Part shown: positions 1-13,354 of the stretch, one piece after another
Position numbering within the stretch: position 1 is the stretch's first letter
Layout of the letters: each line of letters begins with the position of its first letter
Assembly (NCBI GenBank): GCA_033065855.1
Contig: JAVXUO010001345.1
Coordinates: 1 to 64,000, forward strand
DNA: 64,000 nt
Direction: 5' to 3'
DNA from: Escallonia rubra
Taxonomy: Eukaryota; Streptophyta; Magnoliopsida; Escalloniales; Escalloniaceae
Program-made: the position numbers and the translations under genes
Notes under the pieces: model-generated
What the model was told of the DNA's origin: nothing
Database searches by the model: none
Seen by the model: only the letters and a program-made list of their open reading frames with translations

Positions 1-436
1 GGAATTTCGGATTGTGAAAATCTTGGAATGATCTGCAGATCAGGATTAGGATCCACCAAAGATAGAGATTGCCACGCGTCTTTCATTCCCTGACTGAGAA
101 GGCCAGCTGGGTTACTTGGGAATGATGGAAAATCCTTTTGGAAGATTTTAGCTTCAGCCTCCGCCACCCTACATGGCTCAGGCCTACGCCGGCACACCCT
201 CTCGAATTCCGGTACCGGCGCTTTGCATGCTTGTACAGTATCTTCATTAAGCACCATGTTTTCATCCACTGGATTCCCATCATCCTCATTTGATGAAAAT
301 TCGTCCTTCGAATCAGATATAGTGATAACTTCTTGAGTCATTGACAGAGAGTCAGAAATTGAGTCGCCTTCGGACTGTTCGGAAAAAGCGTCTTCCATGA
401 TCACATCGTCAATAAAGCCATTGAAAATGTTTGCCC
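1..436 (-). CDS. Partial open frame of unknown function, running off the left edge
   Basis: On the minus strand the frame is open from about 436 to the window edge, roughly 145 codons without a stop. The product is acidic and serine-rich near its start (MEDAFSEQSEGDS) and then has an Arg/Pro/Glu-rich stretch (VCRRRPEPCRVAEAEAK) followed by a hydrophilic tail. I do not recognise a family. The sequence just upstream on this strand reads TTTACAG at 437-443, a plausible 3' splice site supplied by the neighbouring dispersed repeat, so this may be an internal exon. Alternatively it is part of a retroelement ORF. Start and end are both undefined. Confidence 0.35.
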
Positions 437-612
437 TGTAAATTTGCATGTTACTTTAAGTTGAGTTAAAGTGTAGGATATGCTCTGCTTTAATTCAATT
501 GTAATGTGTATAAATTTATTAGGTGTTTGTTAGTGTCGGCCTTCATGGTCATGTATACTGAGTCACGGAAATGTCGTGACCGATAATGTCTGTAAGCTCT
601 ACAACAGAGCGA
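437..612 (+). repeat. Dispersed repeat, second copy at 30735-30912 (LINE 3' tail-like)
   Basis: About 175 bp from CCTGTAAATTTGCATG to GAGCGACTGTG match 30735-30912 nearly base for base, including the block GTCACGGAAATGTCGTGACC. The second copy continues into a long A-run, as the 3' end of a LINE would, so this copy is read as a truncated LINE tail without poly(A). The family is inferred from that tail only. Confidence 0.6.
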
Positions 613-2750
613 CTGTGAACTATTGAATAGCACCAACATGCAGCAGCCAAGTGTGATCTTGAAACACATTTATACCCCTCGATTTGCTGGTTCTTGTACA
701 CCTTCCTGAGTAGAACAAACTTTGAAAATGGAAGACTAGGAGCACTCTCTGTATTGTCCTACAAGGGTACGAGCTAATTCTCTGGTCGGACGACTGGTGT
801 TCCTCTTTATCTCTTTCTGATTCTTTCTAGATGTAAGTAATGTCCTTCCTATGATGTCTGATGCGTGGTCTGTCATACATGGAAAACTCCTAAGGTCCTT
901 AGTACTAATTAAGGTCCTGCCTTTCCCTCTAAACTCAATCCCTACTTCCCCAACACTTGCGGTTGAAGAATGTCCACCGGAAACATCATAGCCAATTCCT
1001 ACACAAAATCTGAATATTAAGTAGAATACACTGCTCATGTTGGGGCTTACACCATCATAGCCGATTCTTTTGCAGCTCTTTGGGAACATGATTACAAGAA
1101 CCTCAGAAGCGAGGTTTGTTTTTCATAAGAAACTTACAAGTGGTGCCATGCGAGAAGAGGCAAGTTGAAATTTGCACACCATCGCGGAACAGTTGTCTAA
1201 AAGACTTAGAATGGCACACTCTTGGTTAACGTGAAGTCAAACAGCTATGCTTCTTATAGGCTTTTACTTTTAGATTCCAACCCCTTGCATTTCAAAGAAG
1301 TCATTTTTTAGTCCCAGAATTAGTAAATTTAGTTCTCTCAAACACTAGTTGCCACATTCATCTCAGATGAACTCCTAACGTTTATAGACATTACCCCCTA
1401 ATTACGTTTATCCAAATGTATATTGCAATTTGAACCTTTTAAAGGCCATAATTAATTTCCCAGGCCCTGTGTTTTATTGCTTTTACACTCTCGTGCATAT
1501 GGGTGGCGCGCAATCAGATGGTGTTTCATGAGTCTAGTTTCCACCCGGCCAATGTGCTTGGCAATATTTGTAGTCTCTGGCATTCAGGTCTATCTGCCTT
1601 CGCAGGTGGACGGGATTACAAGATTCCGGCACCTATTGAAGGCCTGGCTACACAGGTTGAGGATTTTGTATCCAGTACAGACAAAACAATAATTTTCCAC
1701 TCCTACCTCTCTCATGTATCTTGTGTTCGGCCAGTTTCTTTTTGCTTTAGTATGGCTTGGATTCTCGAGCAATCATGAGCGGTATTGGTACGATTACAGT
1801 TAACGGTCAAGGTCGTGTTTGGGCTCATTCGCACGTTCAGTTTGTTGTATCGATTGCTCGCTCGATGCTGTGATGCTTCAAAGTTACACAGTTCTCTGGA
1901 CTTCATCTCTTGCTTTTTTCAATACCAAGTTATCCATTAATGGTATCTCTTTGATGGCACAGCTGTCAGGAACGACTGGGTTGCATACTGCCCAATGCTG
2001 TTCTCTAAGCATGGTTAGTAAGCAGATTTTGGCTGAAGCTTGACGATTAGCTTGTTTTGGGAACCGAAGTCGTAAACACGGATTCGACCGCATATTGGAT
2101 CGAGTTATTTTGTAACATCGGGTGGATGCGTCAGTTTACCGGCCCCTTTAGGGCTGTTCTGGCTAGAGTAAGGAGCTTCACGATAGTTGTGTTGGTATAG
2201 TAGTTTGCATATATGTATAAATTCTAATTTCATGTTTGGACATATCGACCATGTTGTGTTATGTTTACTGTTAATGTATTTGGTAGGGCTAATCCGATGT
2301 ACTTCCTAGTATAAACCAAAGAGCCAAACGACCGCACATCACTAATAGCTCAACCAAGTTAATGATCAAATCAGACCACCACCGACGTAACCAATTTCCG
2401 GTGGGAACTGTAGTTTCTTAACAGTAATAAGTTGACCCAGAAAGCTTTCACAAATCAAAGTTATTTCATCAAACGTAAATCCATACGAGATTTAACCTTA
2501 AACAACGAAAGGCGCAAGGCTAAAATGTAAGACGAACGAAAGAATGGTCGATCACGCACGATTGTATCGAAATCTGAATAACGACACCCCACACCCTAAT
2601 TTGCTTCCTAAAGTTACTCCCTAAATTCACCATAGGAGCAGGCCTCGACCTGTGCAACTATGCTTAACCCATTTGATTAACAGCTAAAAACCTCGGGGAG
2701 GTGTAAACACAGCCACAAACCAGCTAACTTTTCTTTGTATAATTGTAATT
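613..2750. other. Spacer between the left-edge frame and the UXS gene
   Basis: Apart from the possible LINE debris at 1440-2110, this interval holds no recognisable gene, RNA or bounded transposon. A minus-strand frame of 117 codons at 736-1089 has no recognisable domain. The end near 2750 is the probable 3'UTR limit of the UDP-xylose synthase gene, which reads toward this spacer. Confidence 0.5.
1440..2110 (+). pseudogene. Possible decayed LINE ORF2 C-terminus
   Basis: Broken frames on the plus strand contain LINE-like pieces: a WLARNQMVFHE-type motif near 1500 (here MARNQMVFHESSFHP), as found after the zinc-binding region of plant LINE ORF2. Near 1975-2090 there is a stretch resembling the end of an RNase H domain (RNDWVAYCP, then RLACFGNRSRKHGFD in shifted frames). 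Several stops and frameshifts interrupt it. The resemblance is by eye and weak. The rest of 613-2750 shows no gene I can support. Confidence 0.3.
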
Positions 2751-2881
2751 TGATTAATAATATGGAGGAAAGCACAAACTCAAACATTTTATTTCCTCAA
2801 AGATATAAAGACCATATAGGCACATAGAAGCCGGACTAAAGCATCTCTCGAGAACCAAATACCATTTGAGACTAGCACGCT

Positions 2882-5800
2882 TCAATTCGTCCTGAGGATT
2901 CCAAGCCTCTTGCGGAAATCTTCCTCCATGAGGGGCAGGCCTTCCCGCAACTTGATCTTTGGTTCCCAACCCAACAACTCCTTTGCCTTCGTAATGTCTG
3001 GCTTTCTTTGGCGAGGGTCATCGGGTGTGTTCTCCACGCTTATGATTTTCACCTTTGGGTTAATAAGCTGCAAAAGCCAAATTGATATCTGTTTAGTCCC
3101 CATGTTGAATTAACGTTTTAAAGAGTATCCTATGATTGCAGAACCTATGCAGCCTTTACCCCGAAAAAACCAAGACCTCCAAGTCAAAATAGGTTACCAA
3201 TGTGTCAAATGTTTGGAGACGACCGAGGAAATAAGAAACATGTAGACTAATATGAAGTAAATCTAGTACTACAAATTTCATTCCAACATCAAGTTTGTGA
3301 CTGACCTCTTTCACATTCTCAGCAAGTTCAACCATTGTGAATTCACCTGCATAGAGAAAACCCAGGTCAGTGTTGACAACATTGTGATCATCTGTGGCAA
3401 TTTGGAATAACAATGCGTGTTTAGTTAACCATAATCATTTGCATTATCGATCATAATAACCTGGATTGCCAATGTTGATAGGCCCGGTGTTATTTCCTTG
3501 CATCAGTCGAATAAGACCATCGACCTAATTGAGAAGAAAGAAAAAATTGGTTAATTTACAACCAAATTGATAGTCCACTTCAAGCAAGACAAGCATGGGT
3601 CTATCATACCATATCAGAGACGTAACAGAAGCTTCGAGTCTGTGTCCCGGGCGATTGAACAGTTAACGGCTCATCCCTGAATGGACATGCAAAAGAGAGA
3701 TTGTGGTTTTAGGGAAAAACTAGAGAAAGGGTACCAGATTTTAGACGAAATGGCCAAAAAGCAAACAGTGAAGTGTTGGCTGTTACCGTATAGCTTGAGC
3801 AATAAAATTGCTGACAACTCGACCATCATCAATATTCATTCGGGGCCCATAGGTATTGAAGATCCTAGCAATCCGTATTTCTGTGGGCCAGCATTTTTAG
3901 ACAGAAGAAATAGCGTCAAAAGAAATTGTCTTTACAAGATATACATATATTTCTATCTGACTCTGGAGATACATCTACACACACACACACTGTAAACATG
4001 CAATTTACCTATTCCATGCTGCCTATGATAGTCGAACATCAAAGTCTCAGCTACCCGCTTTCCCTCGTCATAACAACTCCTAACTCCTGCAGTAAAAAAC
4101 GTATGGCAAAAGCTATTAAATGGAGTAGAAAACAATACTTCCGAAATCTTATGGTGAATTATTGTAATGAGTATCTTTCACACATATTCTTAATTATCAG
4201 TTCGTTTTAAGCTTTTTCTCACACTACTTTCATTTGTGTAGGGGTCTCAATGACTGGGGAACACATTCAGGCGTAGCAAACATGGAAGACTTTTCCAAAG
4301 GAAAAGAAGACATGGAAGCTGGCCATAGCCATAGACAGAGAATCACAACGACAAATCCTACTCAAGTGAACTTCTACCATAAACTTTGACGGGATTCTCA
4401 ATGACACTGCCTCAATTTTTCAGATTAATAATCAGCTATCATTAGAGTTGTGGAATAAACTATAAAGTACCAATAGGGTTAACATTGCCCCAATAGCTTT
4501 CATCCTGAGGATGCACAAGAGGATCTCCATACACCTCTGAAGTCGAGGTCAGCAAAATCCTGTAAAGCATAATACGTAGCATTAAACAAGAGATCCAGAA
4601 CAACAAGCCAAAAGATATCAATAGTGGTTCCTAACCTTGCTCCAACTCGCTTGGCAAGTCCCAACATGTTCAACGTCCCAATAACATTTGTCTTGATTGT
4701 CTGTCAATTATGATAAGCTTTAAAGTCAGACCTCACTGAACTCCAACATGTTTACATACCGGAAACACGGCGTAGATGAACTAAAAAATGAAATTGCAAT
4801 ATGCAATGACAGATGCACACATGCACACAGAAGGGGGAGCAGTCAGCAGAGACAGAGACAGCATCAACTTCCATTAATTTTATTCATACGTGCAAAAAAC
4901 GATTATCTGACCTTCACAGGATTATATTTGTAGAAAATTGGGGAAGCAGGACAAGCAAGATGATATATCTGATCGACTTCAATCAACAATGGCTCTGTGA
5001 CATCTGCATTGTGTTACCAAAGAAACAAAAAAACATGACTAAAAGGGTCAAAAATTTCATCAATAGGAAAAAATGCAGATGCAGATCAATTAGTGTGTCC
5101 CGTGATTATAGAACAGTGGTCATAGTATAAGCAGGAACTTTAAGATAATTCCTGATAACACCAAAGTATGACAAATTTCGAGTGATTTAATGATATGTTG
5201 AAACACGAGGAAAATGCGGGTATCAAAGTATTCAACTCTTGATACAGGGATCAACAAAAAAATACAGAACCTCTTTACTCAATTTTCAGTGATTTTCTAA
5301 TCACACGAAACTATCCATCAGAACAAGGTGACATTCTCACCTCGACACCAGGACATGAACATGGCAATGGCTTAGCATATCATTCTAGTAGGTAGTATGA
5401 AGGATGCCAGAAATTCAAAGGGCCATTCAGCATGTTGCAAGATTAAAAGAGTAAAGAATAGCATACCATGTCTAATAAGTTCAAATCTTGGATGACCAAT
5501 CCATTGTCGAAGGTTGTCTTTGGACCCTGTGAAGTAGTTATCCACCACAATGACCTAGAAAAAAAAGAACAGTGTGAGCCTTGCATATCCAACTCAAAGC
5601 TTCAGAACAACAAAGTTCACAGGCTTCTTGCCATAATTGTTGGATCATGACTTGCTGAAATTTAAGCAGTACCTCGTTCTTCTCGTTTTCCATCAGTTTG
5701 TCCACTAGGTGAGAGCCAATGAACCCAGCTCCACCAGTAACCAAAATTCTCATGTTAGCCTGCCAGAAAGAGAGATTTTTCAACATAATGCAGAAAAACG

Positions 5801-6419
5801 GAGGTGATGGGGAGTGTGAAAGCGTTGATGCACCGAAAGAGGGTCTTGTATTAATCTCAGGCACAAGGCAGGGTCCATTGTTAAAATTCACAGCTTTTTA
5901 CTTCAGCAGGACTTACAAAATTTCTCAATTTTTGGACTTGGGTGAGGCTAAATCCACACCCTTTTGGCTATATCCACACCCTTTCGTCATTGACTGATTA
6001 AAACTGTAGCCACAACCTCTTTTAGTCACAAAAGGGCGTGGATTTAGCCTCTAGCATCTAAACTCAAGCACTGTCAATATGAGATTTCAGTATACATATT
6101 TTGTATGATACAATTTCATTGGTACTCTCTGATGATTAAGGTCTATATAGATATACTCCCTCCTCAAGTGCTTGTTCCCAAACCTTAAAAGGATTTGCGT
6201 CTTACTCTCGGAAACTAAGTACATTAACAAAAACATGCACAATTTTGTTGAAAATTAAGAATCAGCACCAAAAGATTCAGGCCAGTCTACCTAAAAAATA
6301 TATTGCATGAAACACTAACAATATTTTACCTGGAAAAATTTAGCAGAACGCAGCGGAGACGGATTTGGAGGAGGTTTAGTGGTAGAATGGTTCTCCCCAT
6401 TCGCAGCTTCCTTAGACAT
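2882..6419 (-). CDS. UXS3: UDP-glucuronate decarboxylase / UDP-xylose synthase (cytosolic UXS type), 12 exons
   Basis: Makes UDP-xylose from UDP-glucuronate in an NAD+-dependent decarboxylation, supplying xylose for cell-wall polysaccharides. The exons, 5' to 3', are 6419-6330, 5759-5673, 5554-5467, 5003-4912, 4700-4636, 4559-4471, 4086-4009, 3880-3787, 3676-3610, 3524-3461, 3346-3306 and 3067-2882. All have GT-AG borders and compatible phases, giving 1041 bp, 346 residues. Visible family marks are the Rossmann loop GGAGFIG (39-45), [10 protein letters not shown] (about 143-152), the catalytic YxxxK in CYDEGKR (Tyr176, Lys180), and the C-terminal block [14 protein letters not shown]. There is no N-terminal membrane anchor, and the short [10 protein letters not shown] leader fits the soluble UXS3/5/6 group rather than the Golgi type-II forms. 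The ATG opens exon 1, and the 3'UTR probably reaches about 2750. The gene looks intact. Assignment to UXS3 rather than another cytosolic paralog is not certain. Confidence 0.96.
5944..6051. mobile_element. Foldback MITE in UXS intron 1
   Basis: The ends are near-perfect inverted repeats of 23 bp: GAGGCTAAATCCACACCC at the left and GGGCGTGGATTTAGCCTC at the right, with one mismatch. The element is 108 bp with no coding capacity. No clear target-site duplication is seen. It lies between UXS exons 1 and 2, well away from the splice sites. Confidence 0.6.
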
Positions 6420-6707
6420 CTTTCCTTAAAAATCCCTCCTTGAATTTCTGCACAAATGAAACCAAACCACAAGATTCAAACAACTCTTCACAATCTCACT
6501 ACAAAATTCAATTCAATTCAATTCAAACACCACAATCACATCAACCAAGAAAACCAAGGAAAAAAAAAAAGAACCTTTCATTGACAAAATTAATCAGCAA
6601 AATCAAATCCACATCACCTGGGTTTTTCCCCTCCTATGAATATACTTCTCAAAAACCCAAATTTTGGCTTTAAATCTCTGATTGTGGGCAATTACAAAAG
6701 ATTTGAG

Positions 6708-6718
6708 CTTTATATATA
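6708..6718 (-). promoter_or_regulatory. Candidate TATA box of the UXS gene
   Basis: The minus strand reads TATATATAAAG here, about 290 bp upstream of the UXS start codon. This would put transcription start near 6680 and leave a 5'UTR of roughly 260 nt. Position and match to the plant TATA consensus are the only evidence. Confidence 0.4.
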
Positions 6719-6719
6719 C

Positions 6720-9700
6720 CCAACGAAAACAAAGATGACTTCGAACCAAACAGATTAAAACGACTAAAAAAGAGCATGCAATTATGCCACCAAACTAGTA
6801 CCAACTATCAATCTTGAAAAGTACGTAAAGTAGAGAATGATCAAAAGCTTCAATTAAATGCGAGTGGAGCCCCACAACTCAAAAATTCTCAGATCTATCA
6901 AAAAACAACCTAAGATTTGACAACAACAAGTAAGTCAAGGAGTATATCTAACTGTAAATCATATAAACCCACCAGCAATTCTAGAGTTAGAAGGTTTGCT
7001 GATCCCTTGACAGCGGTAAAATTATGAAATACTGATGAAATCCCCACGGTATTTATAGTGTAAATTCGATGAAAGCAATCCGCTCGTAACACGTTTCCAT
7101 GAAACGCAGTTGGCACTGTCGTCTTACGCAATAAACTCGGCTCCACGTCATACCCTTGTCGTGTAGTAATTATCTGATTACTTGTCTGTGAGCGGGTGCA
7201 CGGAGATCCAATGAGTCCTCCAGTAAACCTCGAAGATGGGGTTGACTTGGTAAGGTCAGATGCGTCAATGTGACTGATTACGAGGGAACAGGTGGTGTGC
7301 TGCTGCAGCGGATAATTTCCATCGTGGGTCAAAGGGCATGACGGTGGATTTATTTACCACGTCGGACACAGCTCACGTTTCATTTTCAAACTACCTAGTA
7401 ATTACTAAAGTTATCCTCCACGTCAGATCCACCGGATTTTTCTCTATTAAGGTTTCCTTTTCCTTTTCTGATTAAGACTTTTTGTCATGAAGCAATTTTG
7501 CCATTAAATTCTTGGGATTTGCTGGTTGATATTTACTTGATTAGTACATATGCAAAATGATTGCGTCACATCTTATCGTATCGTATTCATTATAAAGTGC
7601 AAATGTACTCGATGGATACATGTGAAAAACGATCGTAAGTATTCTTCCTAACAAATGAATGTAATACGAAAAAATAGAAAAATGCTTTCAGTCGCTTCGG
7701 ACTATCCAGGGTATGTCGTTTACCCGAAAACAATTAAGGCGAACTAACATTTTTTACTTTTTTTTCCTTGATCATCTCCTCAGTTCCTAACCATTTTCAA
7801 ATCCATTGTCTTCCACTTATACCTAACAAAGCCTATTCTTAACCCATGGGTAGACCTGGCTCGGAGCCGAAAAATTGGGTATGTTCATTGTCTACCTATA
7901 AATTAGCTGCTACTTTTTTATCCATACCCGCTACCACAAGAGTCGAAAACGGTATACCCGCGAGTAAAATACTTATGATGATGAGAATAAGCTTTTTAAG
8001 CTATTTGAATTTTATAAGGATGATGATGGAAAAGATAGAGCAAGGTACAAGTCATGCAACATTGCAACTTTAAGCAACTTTAAATTTGAGAAAGGATCTT
8101 GAACATTGTTCCACAAAGTCTCGTCTGAAGATATAAGTTTGGATTTTACTTGAAATTATGTCTACTTTTATTTTACGAATCGTGTCATTTCATGGGTGGA
8201 GATTATGTTTAAGACTAACTTGGTTCTATTTTGGTGATGTTGTTGTAATACTCTTTTTTAATCTTAGGTTCCTAAACTTTTTTTGAGTTCGTTCATGCTT
8301 AAAGCTTAAGATTCCATGCAAGCTTGAAAACAATCAAAGTGAAATTTGCTATGTCTTCTTCAGTTTAGAATGGCTTGGGAAAAAAGAGGAAAGGAGATAA
8401 AAAGGGAAAAAAAAAATTATAGCTACCCACAGGTATACCCCGTTCAAGGTTGGTTGGGCATAGGTCCAAGAAAATGTGGATTGTAAAACTTAGAGTCAAC
8501 TCTACCCATACCCATGATGGTTACCTGTGAGTGATTGTAGATAACTATTGTCAGGTCTACTTCCAACACCACCACTTTTTCAGTCTGAGCGTAACCTTCA
8601 ACCTCCATGATTTAAAAACTGTAACACTCATTAGATTTAATGGGGGAAGAACTCCGCACTACAAGGAATCAAAATCACCTTTCTTCTTCTTCCACAACCT
8701 CAATCTAGGTCCCTCAGCGTTAACACCACGATCTCAATCTCAGCCACTCACCATTAACACCATGGTCCTAACATCCTTTATCCCCACCACCCATTTGTCC
8801 TAAGAACTATGGTCAACCATTATAATCAATAAACTTTAACACCATCCACGTACAATCAATGCATAACCATATGATTAACAACTCACCATATCTTATATCA
8901 AAGACAACCACTAAACATAAATCCAAGCGTTGTACCTTCAACACCAGATGTTCATTCTTTTAGCACAACTAGCTCGATCCATATGGTGGTTAAAAGTTAT
9001 AAAGACCTTATCGAAATAACTATAAGCTTTAAACCTTCTAAAAAGCATTCAACCCTTCTCAAATCCTGAACTAGCATGATATTTTAAGCCTAAGTAGCTT
9101 AGGGTTTTGGCCTTATAAGCAATTTTTTTCAGGGATATTTGGTGTTGTTGGTTATTATGGGGAATATGAATAATAACATGCCACAAATTTAAAGGGGGGT
9201 AAGAATAAAGAAAAAGAGAAATTCTCAGATGCCCCCATTGAATTTCAGGGTGTGACATGTTTTGCTAGCCCATCGTGGTTACGCACATTTGAGCGTCTTC
9301 GGAACCTGCTCTTTGAAACACGTTAACAAATATTCAGAGGTCAAAAATCAATGTTTTTATCCAAGTCAACCTGAAGCTTGCCATGTACTAACCAATTTTT
9401 GTTAGTAAAAAAAATACTTATATAGAAACTCTCGTTTTACCCAAAACAATGAAGTTGCAAAGCGTGGAGTTTGGCGGGGCTCTCTACGGATTCGTTAGGT
9501 GGCAAGCCCCCTTGGGGAGTCGCGAGCCTTGGTGCCTTATTCCTTTTCTTCTTTTTTCCCCTCATTTCTTCCCCCTTTCCAACATTGGACTCACCCTACT
9601 ACCTTCACGGGTATCATCTCCTATATCTCTAACTCAATTCACCTTCCTTCTCTTTAAAAAATTTATCATCCTCAATTAACTTCTCTTTCAAAGAATTCAA

Positions 9701-12700
9701 CCTCACTTAACTTCTCTATAAAAAATTATCTACCCCATTTTCAACCTCACGTAGTTTCTTTCTAAAAATTTTCTTAATCTCGCTTAACTTCTCTCTAGAA
9801 ATTTCTCAACCTCACGCCAATCACATGCCAACCTTATTCCAACAAAGCTCACTCACCTACGAACATCACTCACATGCCACCCTTTCACACAAACCCACTA
9901 CTCACATCATGTATTTACATCACACACTTGACACCAATGTCACCCACCCATTGTTTCCACGCATCCCATGAATACCACAACTATGTATTCGCCCATGTTC
10001 CATGATACACCAATATGTCTGGTAGTGCATCTGATATTGTAATGTCCACAGCTACACCCATGCCCCTATGTGCCTAAATACTATGTCCATTGGTTGTGAC
10101 CATTAGCAGACCCCAGAATTGCATATATATGTCCATCATGCTTGTACACTGTCCATACACTACTTGCCTTAGACATTAAGTGCACAGGTGCAATCCTCAT
10201 GTTACATGGTCCCGATAAAATATCATGCCCCCAGGCCAGATGTCTGATTGTGCCTGGACATCGTCTCTATGTTACATGCTCCTGGCAATGAGTCCATTTA
10301 TTGCACCCACGTGCAGCCTCCATGTTACGTCCTTAGAACAACACTCATTGATTACGCTCATGTGTCCCCACCATTGAGCGTGCCCCTGGCACCCCATATA
10401 ACTTGTTGCCCTAGCGCACCGCGCCACTTGTACAGATATGCTCTCAACAGTTTGACATACTACCATGCCTCTAGCCTTGGTCCATCTCTTCGACGCATCA
10501 TGCATACCTCGCTTTAGTCATATAACATGCTTCAACTCATTCACCGTGTGTAGTATTCTTCAAGGTAGGCGAGTCCTCCACGACATTTACCCATGGAGCT
10601 TCAAGTGCTCCGGTACCTCACTTTAGTCATAGTGCATGCTTTAGCTCTCTCACCGTATGTAGTATTCTTCAGGCTAGGTGAGTCCTCCACAACATTAAAC
10701 CATGGAGCTTCAAGTGCTCTGGTACGAGAAATCATCTTTCGTCAGGTAAGTGACTCTTTTGAGACACTACCTCAAGCCATCGAGTTGGGCAACTCCTCCA
10801 TGACATTACTTCGGCTTGACACGTCGAGTAGGCGACTCCTCCTAAACATTACTGTCGCCTGTCAGGTAGAAAACTTTTCTAAGACACTATCTCGACACAC
10901 TCGGAGTGCTTCAGCATAAAGACTCACCGCAGGTTAGACAACTCGTCCACGACACGATCTCTGTTAGGGAGCTTTGAGTGTTTCGGCATGACTGCTCTTC
11001 TTTTATTAGGTAGGTGACTCTTTAAGGACATTACTTTAGCCTGTCAGGTAAATGAATCCTCCAAGACACTACTTTTGTGCTCTTTGAGTGCTCTAAAACA
11101 AGGAGTCAATGCAGGATATGCAAGTCCATAGGACAATTTTCTGTCAGGGTGACCATTTGACTAGTCTATGTGCTCCAATACCGGCACTCTTCATTGGCAC
11201 CCCTAAGGATCATGAACCTCGTGTCACTCTGAGATAAGAAGATCTCTTTGGAGAGCATCACCCCTAGTCTGCCTGGCAGTCAGACATTAAGCCTTTCCCA
11301 CCAGTGTCATGTTTTTAGCGTCTCTTAATGCCTTTATGAGACTTATCAAGGGGATTGGACAAGTGGCTAGATAGGGGGAGGTACTCTAGCCACTCCTCTA
11401 TTGTGTAAGTCGGTCTTCCTATAAAGACGAATTGGAGCTGTATGTAGTAGGTCAAGTGAGTACATCGGTTAGATGGTCCAACAATATATTGACACTTGGG
11501 AAACATGCACCTCCGAGGAGTGCCATGTATCACTAATGACAAAACACTTTCAGTTGCCTTTAAATAGTGGACTTAAGAACTCATTTTTTAGAACATTTGA
11601 TTTTTTCCACTTTCTCACATAAAGTTCAGAGCTAAATAATTCTAAAGAGAGAAATGACCCTATTGCTAGACCTGGGTGCTACTGGAAAATTGAAACTTGT
11701 GAGCATCCACCATGTACTTGCTCTCTGTTTACGCCCTTGCACCATTATCAGTCCTCTGATTTTGCCTAGATTATGTGGATTCATCTTGCTCCTATCCTTA
11801 CTTTATTCGACACTACGATACTTGGCATCTAACTCAAACTATACTCTTTGTGGCACCTTCACGTATACTACGAATTCACTTTAGCCTCGCATTTCAAATA
11901 TTCCCCACCTTGTAAAAACCAAGCAACTCCGGCTTTCTCCCAAAAAAAATAAAAAATTATTGAGCCTGCCTTTCATTTCATTCATATCCATTTGCTTAAA
12001 GAGCATGGCCTTTCCCTTCTTTCTTCTTTTTTAGGCATTTAAATTTTGGACACGATTAATCCAATCGAGTTTTAAACAAATCCAACATACTATGAGAATG
12101 ATCATAATATGGAGATCGTCATTTTGAATGGCCGTTCACAGTTCTATTCATTTTCATCAATCTCCTCATAATCTCCATCATCACTGGCATCCCACGGCAT
12201 CAACACCATATACAACAGAGGCTCATAACCATTTTAGCATTTCCATGACTTCAAACTCACCATAATGTCCATCTTATTGCTTGCATTGTTTCTTCTTTTG
12301 ACGACGACGAAGTAGAGTTCTAATCGACGAAACTATTGGCCTGGAAAATATTGTGGTTGCACTCTTCTTTCATCCATTACATCAAGGGCCATTACTATCA
12401 TTTGGTGTGCTTATATATATATATATAATTCTTTTTTTTTGTATTTTATACGACTCAAACATTTTTACGTATATAATATGCCACGTTAAGCGTATTCAAG
12501 TCGTTTTCCAAAATCTGTAACAAATCCCTATAAAGAGCGCAATTTTATTACGCGGAGGAAGGTTTAGCCTCCCCGTAGTGGAATTTGTTGAATCCCCTGT
12601 GGTGTGCCCCTCCATATGATTTTATATCACGTCATGAAATTTCATACATATATAAAGCTCGTTCGCTGGAGGGGGGGGGGGGGGGGGAACAAAAAAGATG

Positions 12701-13130
12701 GAAGCGTTGATTAATTTGTGAATGCCGCATCAAGCTCCCTAATACTCATGTTTTCCACAAGGAAATATAGGACAGAAAGAACATAATATTGGACTTTCGA
12801 GTATTTTAGCAATTTAATTATCATTGAATTGATCTAAGGTTTGACCTAGTTGATTTCTCTTGATGATTACTAAAATGAACAAAAAATTCGTAAGCCATGG
12901 TCCATTAACAACTTAATTATCACTGCTTTGGTCTTTACACGATACCAATCAAAACAAAGATCGTACAATCTAAACATACAACGGGGAAACAATAAAAAAA
13001 AGGTATCAAAATTGAAAATTTCAATTTGCCTTTTTTTATCCTATGAATCTAGATAATTTAAGTCAATTTAATGCTTACACATACTAAATTCTGTAAGAAT
13101 TCCTAGAATGTTAAAGAGAAAAATCCAATA
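6720..13130. other. Intergenic region, 6.4 kb, without a supported gene
   Basis: No exon structure or protein family is recognisable on either strand. At 7846-8520 the ends carry related GGGTA/TACCC motifs (CCCATGGGTAGACC and CTACCCATACCCATG), suggesting an old TIR transposon with no readable TSD. Around 9.2-11.6 kb the sequence looks like decayed retroelement or satellite DNA, including the tandem units annotated separately. A (TA)n tract lies near 12415-12428, and 17 consecutive G lie at 12671-12687. Open frames here are short and lack domains. Confidence 0.55.
10507..10725 (+). repeat. Two tandem ~110-bp units plus degenerate relatives downstream
   Basis: Unit one (10507-10615) and unit two (10616-10725) both run from CCTC(G/A)CTTTAGTCATA to CTTCAAGTGCTC(C/T)GGTAC, at roughly 85% identity by eye. 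From 10740 to about 11120 shorter, diverged pieces recur (variants of CAGGTAGGTGACTCCTCC and GACACTACCT), suggesting an old array or the remains of an LTR region. Confidence 0.7.
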
Positions 13131-13140
13131 CAGTGAAGAG

Positions 13141-13354
13141 GATCGAGATCCTCTGCTATACATCAGAGGTGCTGTACAGTATTTAGCGGCAAAATATTAT
13201 CACCGAAAATATTTTGTCACTATTACTGAAATGTATAATGACAATTTCAGATATTTCACGGTAAAATATTATCACCGAAAGTATTTTGTCACTGTTACTG
13301 AAATTTATAATGACTGAACCGCGAAATACTGTACAATAGAGGATCTTGATCACG
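13141..13354. mobile_element. 214-bp MITE with 8-bp TSD and internal duplication
   Basis: The flanking 8-bp repeat GTGAAGAG occurs at 13133-13140 and 13355-13362. The ends are inverted repeats (GATCGAGATCCTCT at the left, AGAGGATCTTGATCAC at the right). Inside, a unit of about 66 bp beginning with GG(C/T)AAAATATTATCACCGAAA is present twice. The element is non-coding. An 8-bp TSD suggests a hAT-related MITE. Confidence 0.65.

Noticed and set aside
7846..8520. A bounded TIR transposon
   Set aside because: The end motifs are related, but no target duplication or exact inverted ends could be read, so it is mentioned only as a possibility.
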